From the NCBI GenBank assembly GCA_034670405.1, contig JAXDDX010000087.1, forward strand, positions 558,001 to 622,000: a DNA stretch of 64,000 nt, read 5' to 3'. The notes beneath the pieces were generated by a model. The model did no database searches, had not been told where the DNA came from, and saw only the letters and a program-made list of their open reading frames with translations. Positions 1-14,100 of this stretch are shown piece after piece; position 1 is the stretch's first letter, and each line of letters starts with the position of its first letter. This DNA comes from Hoplostethus atlanticus (lineage: Eukaryota; Chordata; Actinopteri; Trachichthyiformes; Trachichthyidae). Made by a program: the position numbers and the translations under genes.

Positions 1-1129
1 TCACAGAGGGAGTGTCACAAATCCAACTGAGTAAATATTAAATTCAATGTTTCTCTCCTGGCAACATTTTACTAGTTATACTTTTGCACAGTAAAACTAA
101 CTCTCTCTCTCAAACATAAATTGCCTATTAGTAGCTTTATTATTTTAGGTTTTGCTTTTAAATGTCAGTAGCAGCTTTTATTAAAACCATATACAGTACA
201 GTATCTTTGACCATATTGAAATGTCTTGTGTACTAGAGGGTTATAATCCGGTCATAATCCAGTAGTCTGTTCAAACTCCTTGGGGAAAGTGCAGAGATTG
301 TTTTTACTGTTTGAAATGCATCATCTAATCGGGCTCCAGCCACTAAATGAGCAACATCTCAGTAGCTAAATCTTCCGACTTGGCCCTACTGCTAATGACT
401 TTGACTCGATTGGGTGCGCGGGAGTTGATGTGAAAGGTCAACGTTCATGCCCTGGGAAGTCGGAACCAGAGAAGAAAACGCACAATTGAGTTGAATGTGT
501 GTGTGTTCTTGCACTTCTAAATTTTAGACCTTCGGCGTGAGGACATTTTTACAACGTAACACACTTCTTCAAGGGACTAGTTTAAGATTAGGATTAGATT
601 AGATTTTGTCTTGTTTGCACAGAAATGTGTTTTATATCCAAAAACAATTGTTACGGACACACAGTTCTGTGCTTTCATGGGTTTTGCTAACAAAGATTAA
701 AACAAAAACCCTCGCCAGCTGTGGGGCAACGCAATATTGATGAGGCTGGGAGTGAAGGTACATGAAGAATGCTTGAAAGTAATTCTCTGTGAATCCTGCC
801 ACAGCCTCACACACTTGCCTGCAGCTACAGTACATGTGTAAATTAAGCATATTGAGGCGGTGAATCATTTTAATATATTGATATTTTTATACTGCATATA
901 TTTAATATTTTCATTTTGTATTTTTCATTCTTTTCTTTGTCTCGGCATGCTATACTTTTATTTTGCACAACCTGCATACATGCTTTGATTCATATACAGT
1001 ATTTCAAACTTGTCATTGTTCTACTTCCACTGAATACATTCTAGTGTTGCAATAGTTTGTTGTGTTATGATTTTTACCCCTCATTTGGACCATTTGTATT
1101 AGTATCCTCTTTTTCGTTGCTGTATCTGC
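1..1129. other. birc6: BIRC6 intron, nothing recognised
   Basis: AT-rich intron sequence below the last exon. No exon, RNA gene or clear repeat seen; a 78-codon minus-strand open frame at 632-868 has no recognisable content. Confidence 0.6.
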
Positions 1130-1756
1130 ATCCTGACAGGAAGCATCACTGCCTGGTTTGGCAACAGCTCCGCTCAGGACAGGAAGGCTCTGCAGAGAGT
1201 AGTGCGTTCGGCTGAACGCACTATTGGAACTACACTCCCCACCCTGCAGGACTTATACACCAGGAGGTGCAGAACCAGAGCCTGCAGGATCATGAAGGAT
1301 CCTCACCACCCTAACAACGGTCTGTTTCAGCTGCTGCGGTCAGGCAAGCGCCTCCGTAGTCACGCTGCCAAAACAGAGAGACTGAGACGGAGTTTCTTTC
1401 CTCAGGCCATCAGGACTGTGAACTCTGACCTCACCAGGGCCCCCACCAAGACACACACACTGCCCCTCTTATGCACACACACACACACTTAGGTAAAGAC
1501 TACACATAATTTATATTATATTATACATACAATTTCCCTTTTTTACTATATTTTTATAAAGTGCTCTTATTGTAAATATTGTGTTGTTTTTTATATAGAG
1601 CTCTTACTGTGACATTGTAAATATTGTTGTTTTTTTTACTGTAAATAGTGTGAACCTGTTATTTGCCCTTTGCACATTTCTGCTGAGCATTGCCACTTTA
1701 CATTTCACTGCACACCTCGTGTGTGTATGTGACAAATAAACTTCTTGAATCTTGAA
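1130..1756 (+). mobile_element. 5'-truncated CR1/L2-like LINE 3' end, copy 1
   Basis: An open stretch of about 120 codons reads like the C-terminal part after the reverse transcriptase domain of CR1/L2-type elements: SITAWFGNSSAQDRKALQRV, the RCRTRACRIMKDP Cys/His-like region, and RLRRSFFPQAIRTVN. It is followed by a 3' untranslated part with a CA run, an AATAAA-like signal and a terminal TTGAATC repeat. The promoter, ORF1 and most of ORF2 are missing. Family-level assignment only. Confidence 0.8.
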
Positions 1757-2062
1757 ATCCTTACCCAATTCCCCCACAGGGATCATTTAATCAAGTTTAC
1801 CTTATGGCAGTGTATGTGCACGTTTAAAAAGGTTTTTAAAGGCTTTTAAATACTACCTGGAATTGAATTTAAGTTACATTTTAAAAAAAAGTTAAATTAA
1901 TCAAAGAGAGGACATGCGCTAAGACCTCCGATAACTGTATCTGTGTTTTAAAGCCGCCATTATAGATAATTTATTTTTAATTATAATTTATTTCTGTGTT
2001 AAGTTAAAGCTGATCTTGGGCAAGGCAGATTGATTTCATTGATCTAATGGATTGAAGCGTAC

Positions 2063-2192
2063 CAGATACCCGGTCCAGGACCTCGGCCAGCGTGGTGGAG
2101 ATGGGCAGGTGGAGGGTTCGGTACTTGTGGCCTGCTCCATACATGGGGTGTTGGATCACATGGCTGGTGGCGTTGATGCGTCCTTTGTAGAG
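2063..2192 (-). CDS. birc6: BIRC6 exon 55 of window (last in window)
   Basis: 130 nt. LYKGRINATSHVIQHPMYGA then GHKYRTLHLPISTTLAEVLD and RVS plus one base. Beginning of the ubiquitin-like segment (inference). Acceptor TTTCAG, donor GTACGC. The following exon is not found between here and position 1, so it lies outside the window. Confidence 0.95.
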
Positions 2193-5100
2193 CTGAAAGT
2201 ACAAAATAAAAGTTGGCAAAGACAAATTGACAGAGCTATAGGAAATTTCAGTGATGAGAGTGATGTGTATCAGGGTTAGACTGATAAACGGGGCAGATAT
2301 TGGTCTTTTATTCAATATCGGATACCGGCCAGTCAATGTTGGCCCCTGTCCACAGCTACGTGAATCAGTATGTAAAACCTGTAATGACATTGGACTTTCT
2401 TTGCACATTTTGTTTTTCCCTGTAACTGTTCTCTTATGTTTTTTTTAATTCTTCATTTAATGTCAACAGTGGTAGCCTGTCTGCATGAGTTTTCCACGAT
2501 GGTCTAAATGCTATTCAGAAGCTTTCCTACCCTTACAAAAATAAAAGCATCAGAAAAACACTGAACACTTAATAAAATATTTGGCATAAAAATGTTACAA
2601 AATATGGAGGATTATTTCACCCAGAGTGAAAATGTAAACGTAATGAACACACCAAATTAAAATTTAAAAGTGAAAAAAGAAAAAAGGGAAACTGAAAATG
2701 AAGAGAAATGGAAAAGATTAAACAGCAATTACAAAATGCAAAGTGAAATAGAGAGAGGTGTGGCCCTCCCATCAATCAACGTCACCAGGGTGGCTCTCAG
2801 ATGGAGGAGGGGAGGTCAAAGATGATTCTGCAAAACCTGTAATAAATCAATAAAATTCTATTTTTCACTTTAGCTATTTGGTAAACTACTATTCATGACT
2901 CTTTGCTAATTAAGCTAAACAAGGTTATCGTTGGGGAATGTACAGTTATAAGCTCTTAAATAATGCTTAAATGACTGCTCCCTTTAAAAATGATGTCCAG
3001 GTTAAGTGTCCACACATCAGTTTGACCAAGCAAGAGCAGAGTAGCACCCTGACAGCGCTTGGGGTTAATCTCATGGATGGACATAGGTGTTGGATAGCTT
3101 TTTAATGTTTCTTTCTCTGTCCTATTTCAATTTTCCATTGTCACTTTTCATTTTCAATTTTTCTCTTTTCATTTTTACATTTTATTGTGGTATGATCATT
3201 CTTGTGCCACAGTAAAAAATAAATAAAGCATTCATCATTTAAGGATTACAATTTCATTCGGGGTGAAACAATCATCCATGACCTCATACAGCGCCTCCGC
3301 AGTCACGCTGCAAAAACAGAGAGACTGAGACGGAGTTTCTTTCCTCAGGCCATCAGGACTGTGAACTCCGACCTCACCAGGGCCCCCACCAAGACACACA
3401 CACTGCCCCTCTTATGCACACACACACACTTAGGTAAAGACTACACATAATTTATAATTTATATTACACATACAATTTTCCCTTTTTTTACTATATTTTT
3501 TTATAAAGTGCTCTTATTGTAAATATTGTGTTGTTTTTTTATATAGAGCTCTTAAAAACTGTGACATTGTAAATATTGTGTTGGTTTATTGTAAATAGTG
3601 TGAACCTGTTATTTTGCACATTTCTGCTGAGCATTGCCACTTTGCATTTCACTACACACCTTGTGTGTGTATGTGACAATTAAACTCCTTGAATCTTGAA
3701 GTATCAGTCTTCAAAAACCCATATCTGTCTAACCCCAGTGTGTACGGTTAAAGCACAAACACTATGACTGCTTGTATGAATGATGACAGTTTGTGGGGGA
3801 CTTAAGAGACAGTTGTTTCTGAAGGCCTTTCATAGGGGACTATACATATTCAGATATTCAGTTTAGAGCTTGCCTTGGCTTGTCGCCCCCCCCCTGCCTC
3901 TCCTTCCAGTCGTCTGCATCAGCTGCCTTTATTTAAGTTGACATGGCTTCTCAGCCAGCATGAATGTTACATGTGTGCATCAACACCAATGACATTTGCT
4001 GCTTTCTGCGGCCTGCAGGAAAGAGGCATGGTGCTGCCAGAGCTCTGCGAAGCAGCGCACACGCACACACCCCCCACACAAACACATCCATCCAGCTCCT
4101 ATTTGCTGAGCGAACATAGAGTGGAGCCCAATTTGATTGACAGGCAGATCAGAATGTCAAGTTTCTTCAAGTCATAACTCTGATTTAAGATTGAGCCAGT
4201 GTGCCTGAAAATATCCAAAGAGTGTCGCAATGTCGCAAGTCCTTATTTCAATGCTGATGAAGTCAAACAGTCCAGTATGGTAGTGAACTTTTCAGGAACC
4301 AGGCAATTTTTAATTTTTTTTTTTTTTTAAAAACTCACTTTGTCATACCCCATGATATTCCTACTACAATATTGGCTGTGTTTGGCAATTCAGCACATAA
4401 CCTAAATCACAAAGTCTAACTAGAACTTCTCCAACTTGCTTTTACACCCAAAGACATCATTCCCACCACTTGAATTTTGAGTTAAATTGATTTCTTGACT
4501 CTACAAACTAGATTTTGAATCAATTTTCTATCTCCAATAATTTCATAGTTATGGCTATAAAACGCAGCAATCCCAGATCCGAATTACCACACAAATCTAA
4601 TCCACCAAATTTCAAATTCAATTTTTTAAATATCCTGCTGACAGACACACAAACAAACTCATGAGCAAACTCATAGCCTCCTTGGCGAAAGTAAAAAATA
4701 ATCTAGTAGCATGGCTGTAATCAAAACCACCTTAGTCGAATCCAAGGCCACAACTAGGTCGAGGTGACTTCAAGTCAAGACCAGATCCACAAGGGGTTGA
4801 GATCAAGTCAAGACCAAAACCAGAGCAATTTGAGTCCTATTCAAGACCAAAATAAATAGGTGTGCACGTCTTTCCAGATGTAAAAATGATGATTAAGGAT
4901 GAACCAAGATGTAGATTTATCTACAGGATAATCATGACATGCCAAACAACAGCGATCCCTCACCTTGCCCAGTGAATGACCCTCACCCATCCCATGACTC
5001 TTCATCAAGAGATCAAAAGCTCTTCACCGTTTATGTGGAACAAAAAATGAGCCTAGAATAATGAGGACAATAAGACAGCTCAGAGGCTAGAATGAAATTA

Positions 5101-8100
5101 GTTTTGGGCAATTGAAACCAATATCCCTGCCCCCCCCACCCCACCTCAACTCCCTAAACGGCTCTGGTGACAACTAATCATTGAGCATTGTGAAATATAG
5201 GACATTAGAGTGCCAGCTAGTACATGGAATATACCAGGTATGCATCATGGGAAAGGAGGTTTCTGCTTCTTATTGCTGCGCTGGCCCCTTGTGGTCACAT
5301 GGGAATATTACATCATTCTTTTATGTTAATCTAAGGAAGAGGCGTTTCCTGGCTAGGTGTGTCATGTAAAACAAACTGACAAAATTGTTTATATTGTATT
5401 TTATTGCTTGGATAATTTTTACTGTTTTATTGCTTATTTTATATCCTTTTTGTGACTGTATTCCATTTGTTTTCCCCCCCCTGCTGAATCCTATTACTTT
5501 TGCTGCTGCAGCTTGTTTCCCCATGGGGATCAATAAAGTTTCATCTCATCTTGAAGCCAAGAATACAAGTCATTCAGCATTAAAGTGCATTGTGCTAGTA
5601 TTAAATTCTTTGTATGTATTAAAGTGTACCACGGAGTACTTTAGCCTGGTATAGAGTCAATTTGTCAGACTTGAGCAGTATCAGTGTAACACTACATCGT
5701 AGGGAAGCAGGCCAAAGTACAGGTCAGTCAGATTTGAATTTTCCTAGGAAAATCTTTTCAATTTCATAGCAGTTAACTGATTCACCCAGAGAAAAGAATT
5801 GCAGGAGGACATTTCTCTTCAATTTCAAACCAGGTGCTAACCTTCTCCAAATCTTGAAGTTTAATATGTGGGCTATCTTTTTTTCTTTTTAGGTTTGTCT
5901 CCAGACATTTCATTGGCTCCAATACTGCATGGGTCATCTTCTACCATCCAAAATATGTTGGTGTTGGCATATTTATGGACGTCACCTCTTGCATGGGTAG
6001 AGGACAAGGTTACTTTACAAGTCTGGTATCAGCACCTACTCACACACATACGTAAGTGGAAATGGAAAAACCGGCTCCTTATCAGCCCCAACAGGCATTT
6101 TTGCCTATCTCTGCATACTTATTCTGGAAAAAGAAATTCGACACACAAGCAGGAGAACCATTGTCACAGTGATGGATAACTTAGAAAAGTCAAATCCCAT
6201 CACAATTGGGGTTCAGATGTAACTCGAGGCCTTGGAAGCTATTACATGACAAGGCAATCTGAATTCAGTTTCCGTTGAGGCAATGGATGGAACTGATCTT
6301 GTTTTTCGAGTAGAAATTAAAAGGAGATGTTGAATGATAGAGATTTTTTACCCACCGGACATGGAGACTGTAGGAAGACTGTGACCTTCTCATCCTCCAG
6401 CATGAGCTGCAGGAAGAGCCTTCGGATGAAGCCCGAGATGTTTCCAGAGATTGGAACGTTGCCTCGCTGGGGCGCTGACTGGAATAGCTCACAGAGGACC
6501 TGTAGTGGGAGAACACCATGTTTAAATCATTTCGAGTGGAACAAATTAACATATACATTGACACAAATAGATTACAGAGAGCTTTGCCACTGAAATCACC
6601 AAGACAATTGTTGCAGTGATTCCTGATAAGTTCATTTACAAGGCAACACATGCAATTCAAGCCAGTATGTAGAGTTCTGGCTAACAATGCCTGGAGGCAA
6701 AATCCATTTATGAGAAGAAACAACAGAATTACTGTGAATTACTGTTACTTCAGTGTGGTTAACATTTTAGATCAAAAGCTTTGGCCTCGACCATTCAGTT
6801 ATACTAATGAGCTGAACGCCAGACCTGGGCCATGAGCCGCTGATTGTTGGGGTGGCAGGAAATGCACTGCAGGAAGAAGGCCACGGTGGCGTTCTCCAGA
6901 GCAGTCCTCTGCTGGGTTGTGAGCCCTCCTGCCCGGCCAGAAGACGCCAGCGAGTACCAAGACCCTGATGACTGAGGTTGGGCTGGAGGGGGGCAGGCCG
7001 CACCTGGGCCTGCAGGGTGGGAACCTGTATTGGCACCAGCACTAGCACTGGAGTGGCACAGCAAGAAGAGCAGGGCCGTCCACAGCGGGTTCACCTCCGG
7101 TCCGCCTAGCCAGTCTTTCATGGCGTGACTGTTCCCCACTTCGGTAAGGAAGCGCAGCACTGGAGCTGCCAGCTCGGCTGACAAGATCGGCCGACTGTGT
7201 GAGGATGAGGAAGATGAGTGTGAGTGGTAGTGGTGATGGTGCTGCCGCCGATCTGCCTGGGCAGCAGGCAAAGGGAGATCAGCACTGGCCAGGAGGCCAC
7301 AGCAGAGTTGGGCCAAGCTGCGGACCAGTAGTGAGGGCAAGCCAGAGTCCAATAGCTGCTCTATGGCTCCTGGGGACTGCGAGGCGGCTGCTAGCATGGT
7401 TAACTGTGACTCGGACAAATTAATGGGTGGTCTTGCGTGCTTGGAGTCGTCCGTAAGCCCCGCGGCAGTGGCGGTGGCGTCGTGCTGCTTTTTGCCGTCG
7501 TCGGTCATAGCCAGTCGGTGGTGTTGGGCCTGGGAGTGGCTGGCACTGGGCACTGATACAATGCCCATCCAGGACATGAGCAGGGAGAAATAGCTGGGGT
7601 GAATGTGGCACATAGAGCACAGCAGGCTGTCCACGGCCTTTTTCAGCACCATGTTGCAGGGCAGTGACATGGACCAGTTGTACAGCAGTCTAGGGAGAGA
7701 GAATGGATTAAACGGCAATAAGTGACAAATACAGTGATAGTCAAATCATTAACAGGCCAGTATATTGTTGTCGATGTAGACTACATAACATCCTCATGGT
7801 AAAACAAATCACATTTTACAAGCAACTGTTGTGAAGTTTTCATGAATATCGTCTCCCTCGATAAAAGCCCAAGCAACTGTCCAACTGAATGTTCTGTTAA
7901 AAAGTTGATCTAAATTGTATTTGAAGCTACTTTGAGTAGCTCCATTTTGCCATTTATACACACTTTTTCCGTTCTGTTATTGATACTATAAAATCTCTGA
8001 ACATTCCGAGACAGCTTTTAATTCCTGATAGCTTTTAATCATTCCCATTTGGGCATGAACCCTGGAATTATCACGTGTGACTACATTAATATCTATATTG

Positions 8101-11100
8101 CATTATTAATAATATAGAAAAATGACTGACTCAAAGAGCTCTCTGTTGAGCAGCACAGGGAGGTCATAGTCGACAGGCAGCTCATAGCTGTGCCACAAGA
8201 TGGCTGCCACACAGTGGAGATGGGAGGGTGAGGGCATGAGGAGGCCGTACTCCCTCGACGAGGAAGAGGAGGAGGAGGCAGCACTGGCGCCAATGTAGCC
8301 CAGGGGACCACTCCGTTTGTGGGTCGCTACCCGCGACGAGTCATGGACCCACTGGAGAAGGGCCTGGATCCTGAAGGGTTAAAATATGTCATGGTTGAAG
8401 CGACATGATGTACCTGGGCATATTTATTTATTGAGCTTTTTAAAAGCGTCTTAGATTTCTGAGTCTTTGATAAGAAAGTCGTCACAGCAAATTCTCCTCC
8501 CGGTATACATCTGTGCCTCACTGAGGACTATGCAAAACAAACAGTTTTATATGACAATAAAAACTTGACAAGGAGACCGAAAGGACACTTTTTACTGTCA
8601 GTGCATCAGCCCGTCTGAGAAATCACCTTGACAGCAAAAAGTTTCTCACTGGTTGCGATTATCATAGAGGGATGTTGAAAATCTAATCAGCATTCAGGAC
8701 AGTCTAAGTTGAGGAAGAAAAAAAAATGCTTCTTATACCGGTCTTTAGTGCCAGGATCTTGAGTGGTGCCCAGCTGGTAGAGAATGTCTATGGTGGAGTC
8801 TGAGGAGAGGCCATTTAGTCGCCCAAACAGCAGAGGGCTGTTCAGATCTATGGAAAGTGGGAATAAGGGAGCAAAAGTTAGGAGGATAGGCGTTATGCTG
8901 GACATTTCTAATAATCTTTGAACACCAATTCACAAAAAATTAGTTGGTGCTCCTACTTGGGAATGACTTGTTAACTAATGGTTTGCTATCGAGGCAAGGT
9001 GTCTGGTGGGGGTGGAAGTGGTGAAGAGGTTCAGCCATTAGTGGTGAATCCAGCTTACTCTGGACAGAGCGCTCAAACACTGCTGTTTAGGAGACACTCT
9101 TAAGTTTTGATTTGTCACTTCCTGTCTGGACCAGATTTCCCACTAGTGATAATTTTTCCATAAAAATCTTGTCTAGTGCAGCTTTAAGAAATGCTGCATA
9201 AATAGCATAGATTTGAGGATTTAGCTGACACTTACCCAAAGTGACTTACAATGAGTCAACATGTCAATGTTGCTCAAGGACACTTTGGCAGAACACATGG
9301 CTGTTCTGAGAATTAAACCTGTGACCTTCTGGTTATGGGACAGTCTCATTAACCACTTTGCTACTCTGCCACCCCAAAGTTGATTTTTACATTTACAGAC
9401 TAGGACATTCAGACAGAGAAGGGCATGAAACCGCAACACCACTCACCGATGCTACCACTGCACCAACAAGCTCTTGGATATGCAGTAACATACTCCCAAT
9501 ACTTTTGGGAGCACCAACACCTATACATGTGCAATACTGAGCCAAATCATACAACAACGTTGTACATATTTCCTTTGCACTTTAGGCATGTAGCTCTAAT
9601 CCTCGTATGCTACCTTTTGCTGCTATTAAGTCACTCTGGATATCTGAAGGTTTCAGGAAGCCAAATTAAAGACTTTTTAAAAACCATTTAATGGATACAT
9701 GCAATTGAATTTAAGACCAATTGAAAAATGAAAATAAAGAAAAAAAGCTGTTTCCTATTTCTGATTGAAGACAGCTAATGAATGTAGTGAAACTATGATC
9801 GGGCAGAATAAGAAATATAAAACCAGGATTTGATGCAGATCACTAACACTGTGCAATTCTCAATGCACATTTCCTGCCATATGTGGGCGACTTACTGGTA
9901 GGGTCAGTGCCGGAGGCTGCGCAGTTCCTCAGCAGAATGTCGATCAGTTTGAGTCCGATGCGTGTGGATTGCAGGCCAATCTTGACGAGCACGGCCTCGA
10001 TGTTGGGCGAGTGCATGCCGCAGTAGGGTGACATGAGCAGCGCGGCACAGGTCTGCAGCAGGTTGGCAGGTGGGCGCCGCGGCGCTGGCCATCATGGCTT
10101 CCAGGTCGCTGACATGGGTCAGGCAGTGATGGAGCAGACGCAGCCAACCGATACTACAGAGGGAGAGGGGGGTAACGGTCACGAGTTACATGTGTTCATG
10201 GTGAGAAAAAAATGCTTCTTTATAACTTGTTTTACTGTTAGATAACAAGAATTTTGATACTACATTGATGCCGTTGTCAAAGTTTGAATATTGAATTTTA
10301 GAAGCGGTCGACACTTCTGTTCTGCAAGCTGAAAATGCCTTTCAATGTCACCTCTAGAGGGTGTATACGTGAGGAATAGTTAGAAGAAGAACTGGAATAG
10401 ACAGAGGCATAGTCTGGCTGTTGACAGTGGACTGCAGGAGCCAGGGTCAAACAGCTGAAAACATTTAACAGCGTCAAACAGTCCACCACATCTTGAACAA
10501 AGACAGACACCAAGCCAACATCAAAACAGGCTGTGCAAAAGTTGGTACAGAGCAGCCCAGGTCAAGTGTGCTGCTAAGGCAAGCCGAGTTGAGCTAGCAG
10601 ACAGGCCACCGTCCCTTCAATCGAGAATCGGAATTCTCTCTGCCCCGAGCAACTGGCCCCTGGAAAACTATGATCTGTGACCTGCAGCAGAGGCTCTACG
10701 CTATTCTGGACCGCCACCCAAACCTGGACACCATCACCATCCATGTTGGCACCACCAATTTACAACTGTGAATCTGAGCAACTCGAAATGGATTTCATTC
10801 AAATTTCTTTCCTACTCGGCATCGGCCTGCAAATTGTCATTTCTACGTTGTTGTTACCTGGTTTTGGAGACCTGGTCCTCGGAGGGTAGGAAGGGGTTGT
10901 TGACAGTGGCGGAGGAAGTGTTTCCAAATGCTGTCAGCCCCAGGAGCTTGATCTGAGACAGACCCAGGGTGCTGGCATCACGAGGCCGGTGCAGCCTCAG
11001 ACAAACGGCTGATGCCACCTCCGCCTTCACCAGCTGTATCTTGATGTAGGTGAGACCGCTGGTGATGACTGGTGTGGAGAGTGGCAGCATGTTGACCCCA

Positions 11101-14100
11101 TCGGCGCTGATCTCCACCGAGACCGAAGACGGGCAGGCTGGTTTAGAGAGGAGGAGGAAATAGCAAGAAAAGGTAAGCGGTTGATAATTGTGTACAGTTG
11201 GGCCCTTACTTTGGAGTAAACAGCTGTTTTTTTGCAAATTATGATGAAGGAAATTAGAAAAGCTCAATGGAACCAGCAAATTTCACAAGAAAATTCTTAC
11301 ACTCGTGTAAGGTTGTAAAGTTTTTTTTGTTAATGAAAAATGCATGTGATAAATATTTGTCAAACATAATGATGCAAGATTCTTACGATATTTGGAAAAA
11401 CTGACTGTAAAAAAATGAAAACACTGAATGTCATACACACAGTTGCTCCCATGAGGTACACGTCACCGTTATATGGCCATTTCTGATTTCTGGTTGTGAG
11501 ATTGTCTGGCATTGTGATAGGCCGCCACAATAAACTATCTATGACAGAAGAGCATCCAGCTGGTTTTGAAGGTAGCATGGTCCTACTCACTGGCCAGGGA
11601 GGCGAGGTGTGGTTGGATGTGAAGCTCCTTCAGCAGCACGGCGGCAGGAAGGTGAATGGTGAGATCGCACCAAGCCTCCTCCGGCAGGAAGATGTAGGAC
11701 CAGGCTGCAGAGCGCGCCCGGCGGTGGGGCGGTGTGGCCTGGAGCAGGACCTCTGCTGGTTGGGCTGTGGGGCTGCTGGAGGTGATTGTGCCTGAGAAGG
11801 GACGAACAAATGGTTAGAGGTTTTAATTTAGCATTTATCACAGTAATTTTATGTCTGGTTCAACGCATGTGCTGCTAGGTTTTGTTTGCATCAGCGCCTG
11901 GTGGCTTCATGTCATTTATTGTTTATTGTTTATTGTTATGCACCAATCACCAAGACAAATTCCTTGTATGTGAAAACATATTTGGCAATAAACCCATTTC
12001 TGATTTCTGATTTTGTCTGCATGAGTTATCTATATCAATGACCAGTAGCTTCATGAAGCTTCATACGGCACTTTTATTAATTATTGTCATTTTAATGGTC
12101 ATCTTGCTCAGGGACTAGTCAGTTGGCTAATACTGGCACATAGTTAATAAAAATGTAATTGTTTCTTCAAAAAAAATCCTGTTCACACCACATATTTATA
12201 CCATATCATTACACCTTAATTAGTTTTTATTTTGAAAGCTGAAAGTGTCCAGTGCACCAAAGTGCAGCTCATTAAAGTATCGTTATTGGGAAAGCTTCAT
12301 TTGCCAATCTGCACAGATTCCAATACTACAGATACCACTGGTGCACCTCTATTAATGTGCACTATCCCGGTAAAAAGGCATAATGCAGTAAAGTTAAGGC
12401 CTCAAAAAGTATCTAAAAATATCTAAAATAAACATGTGAATGTCACATGGCACGTGGCTGAGCGGATTCAATCTGATGAGGTATTTCAAGCACCTAGAGG
12501 GGCAAAGTTGTGGAGTCCCTCAGCGTTGTCGGGCTCCGAGGTCATAACCCGAGCTTTGAGGCTGCCATCTGCTGCCTTTCCGGGACCTGAATCCAAGAAC
12601 TTCATGATGGTGGACACCATGCTGCGTGCCGTGTTCACAATGGCCCGGGTGCTGGTCACCATGTTGTTACAGATCAACTGTACACCACCTGGACAGGAGG
12701 AAGGAAGTTTCTTTATTAATGATCTTGATTCTTGATTTTTATCTTCGTGAGGCCTAAAGCTGTGGAAAATCTTTACAAAGTGTGGACTTTTGCTAGTCCT
12801 CACTTGTACAGAGAGGATTTTTGAGTTATTTGGGTATGGGTTGGGTTAGGATTAGTTTTAGGACAAGACTGGAGGTTAGGGTATGTGAAGGTCAAGATTT
12901 AGGTTAGCTGGAATGCTGGAATGAATGTATGAATGAATGCAGATCCTGAGACATGTAGTAGTCCAAACGTCTGTATACACCCACCCATGTCATGGAAGGC
13001 CTTGAGCGCTTCGCTGGTGTCCAGCACTCGGAGGATGAACCACAGTAGGGGTTCAGACAGCTGACAGGTGGAAAGAGAGCCCTATAAAATGGAAAATAAG
13101 ACACATAATATTATTATATTATTTACTTTAGTAAAAATCGTAATTTTGATTTGTCATGTTGAGTCATCCTCAAGTTTGAATCCCAAGACGGGCTGGGAAA
13201 ATGTGGGAGGGAAATGAGTAGCGTTCTCCCCTTCTTCAACAATTACTGTTGAGGTGTCCTGAACCAAGGCACTGAACACCCAAGTGCTCCAGTGCAGCTG
13301 CCCAGTGGCTGACAGTAGAAGACTGTTTGTATACAGGTCAGCTCCCAGTGCGAATGTGTGGAACAGTATCAATGTGAAGTAGAGTGGGGCTGGAAAATAC
13401 TGTGGAACTTTCCTTGCAGAAATAATGGATACAAAATTTACACAATACATCTACTCCACTACATCTCCTCACCTGTCGGCCCATGTAGCCACAGGCCATG
13501 TAAGTGAGGATGGGCTGCAACATGACCTGGACCGTGGTGGCCCTCTTGCTGAGGGTGGTGAGGATGGTGAAGAGGCCATCACCGACTGAGATGGCGTCCA
13601 GGCCACCGTGGAAGTTCTCATGCTTGGTCAGGTGGAGGCCGCTGGCTCCTACAGAAGGGAGAGCATTATCAGCTAAGCTACATTATGAACGGAGCTGAAA
13701 TGGTTATCATGATCTGGATTTTTGTTCTGTCCAACAGGCACTTGTCACATTGTGTTGAAAATATTTCTGCATTTGCACTTCACCAGAAAAAAGCTTGTTA
13801 GCCAGACTTATTTTAGCCAAAGGGTACAGCCAGCCAAAAGCTAATGAGCTATCTCATAGTTAGCAGTACAAATTGAATTCACTCAAGAATGCTAAAAATG
13901 GTGACAAGGTAGCTGAAGGACAACTGTAGTAACTTTTTAAAGAAGATTAACTTCTACAGATTGAAATTCAAAATGTCACGATATCTAGATATTTAAGACT
14001 GAAAATGTATTTTAGCTTCTACATCCCAGTTGATCATTCAAGCTGTGATGATCAAAAGTTTAAATGAATCCATCATGCATTTGGAGAGTTAATAATCGTT

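Noticed and set aside
1-2062. Possible next BIRC6 exon below exon 55
   Set aside because: No frame here matches the following mammalian segment, and no suitable acceptor with conserved sequence was found.
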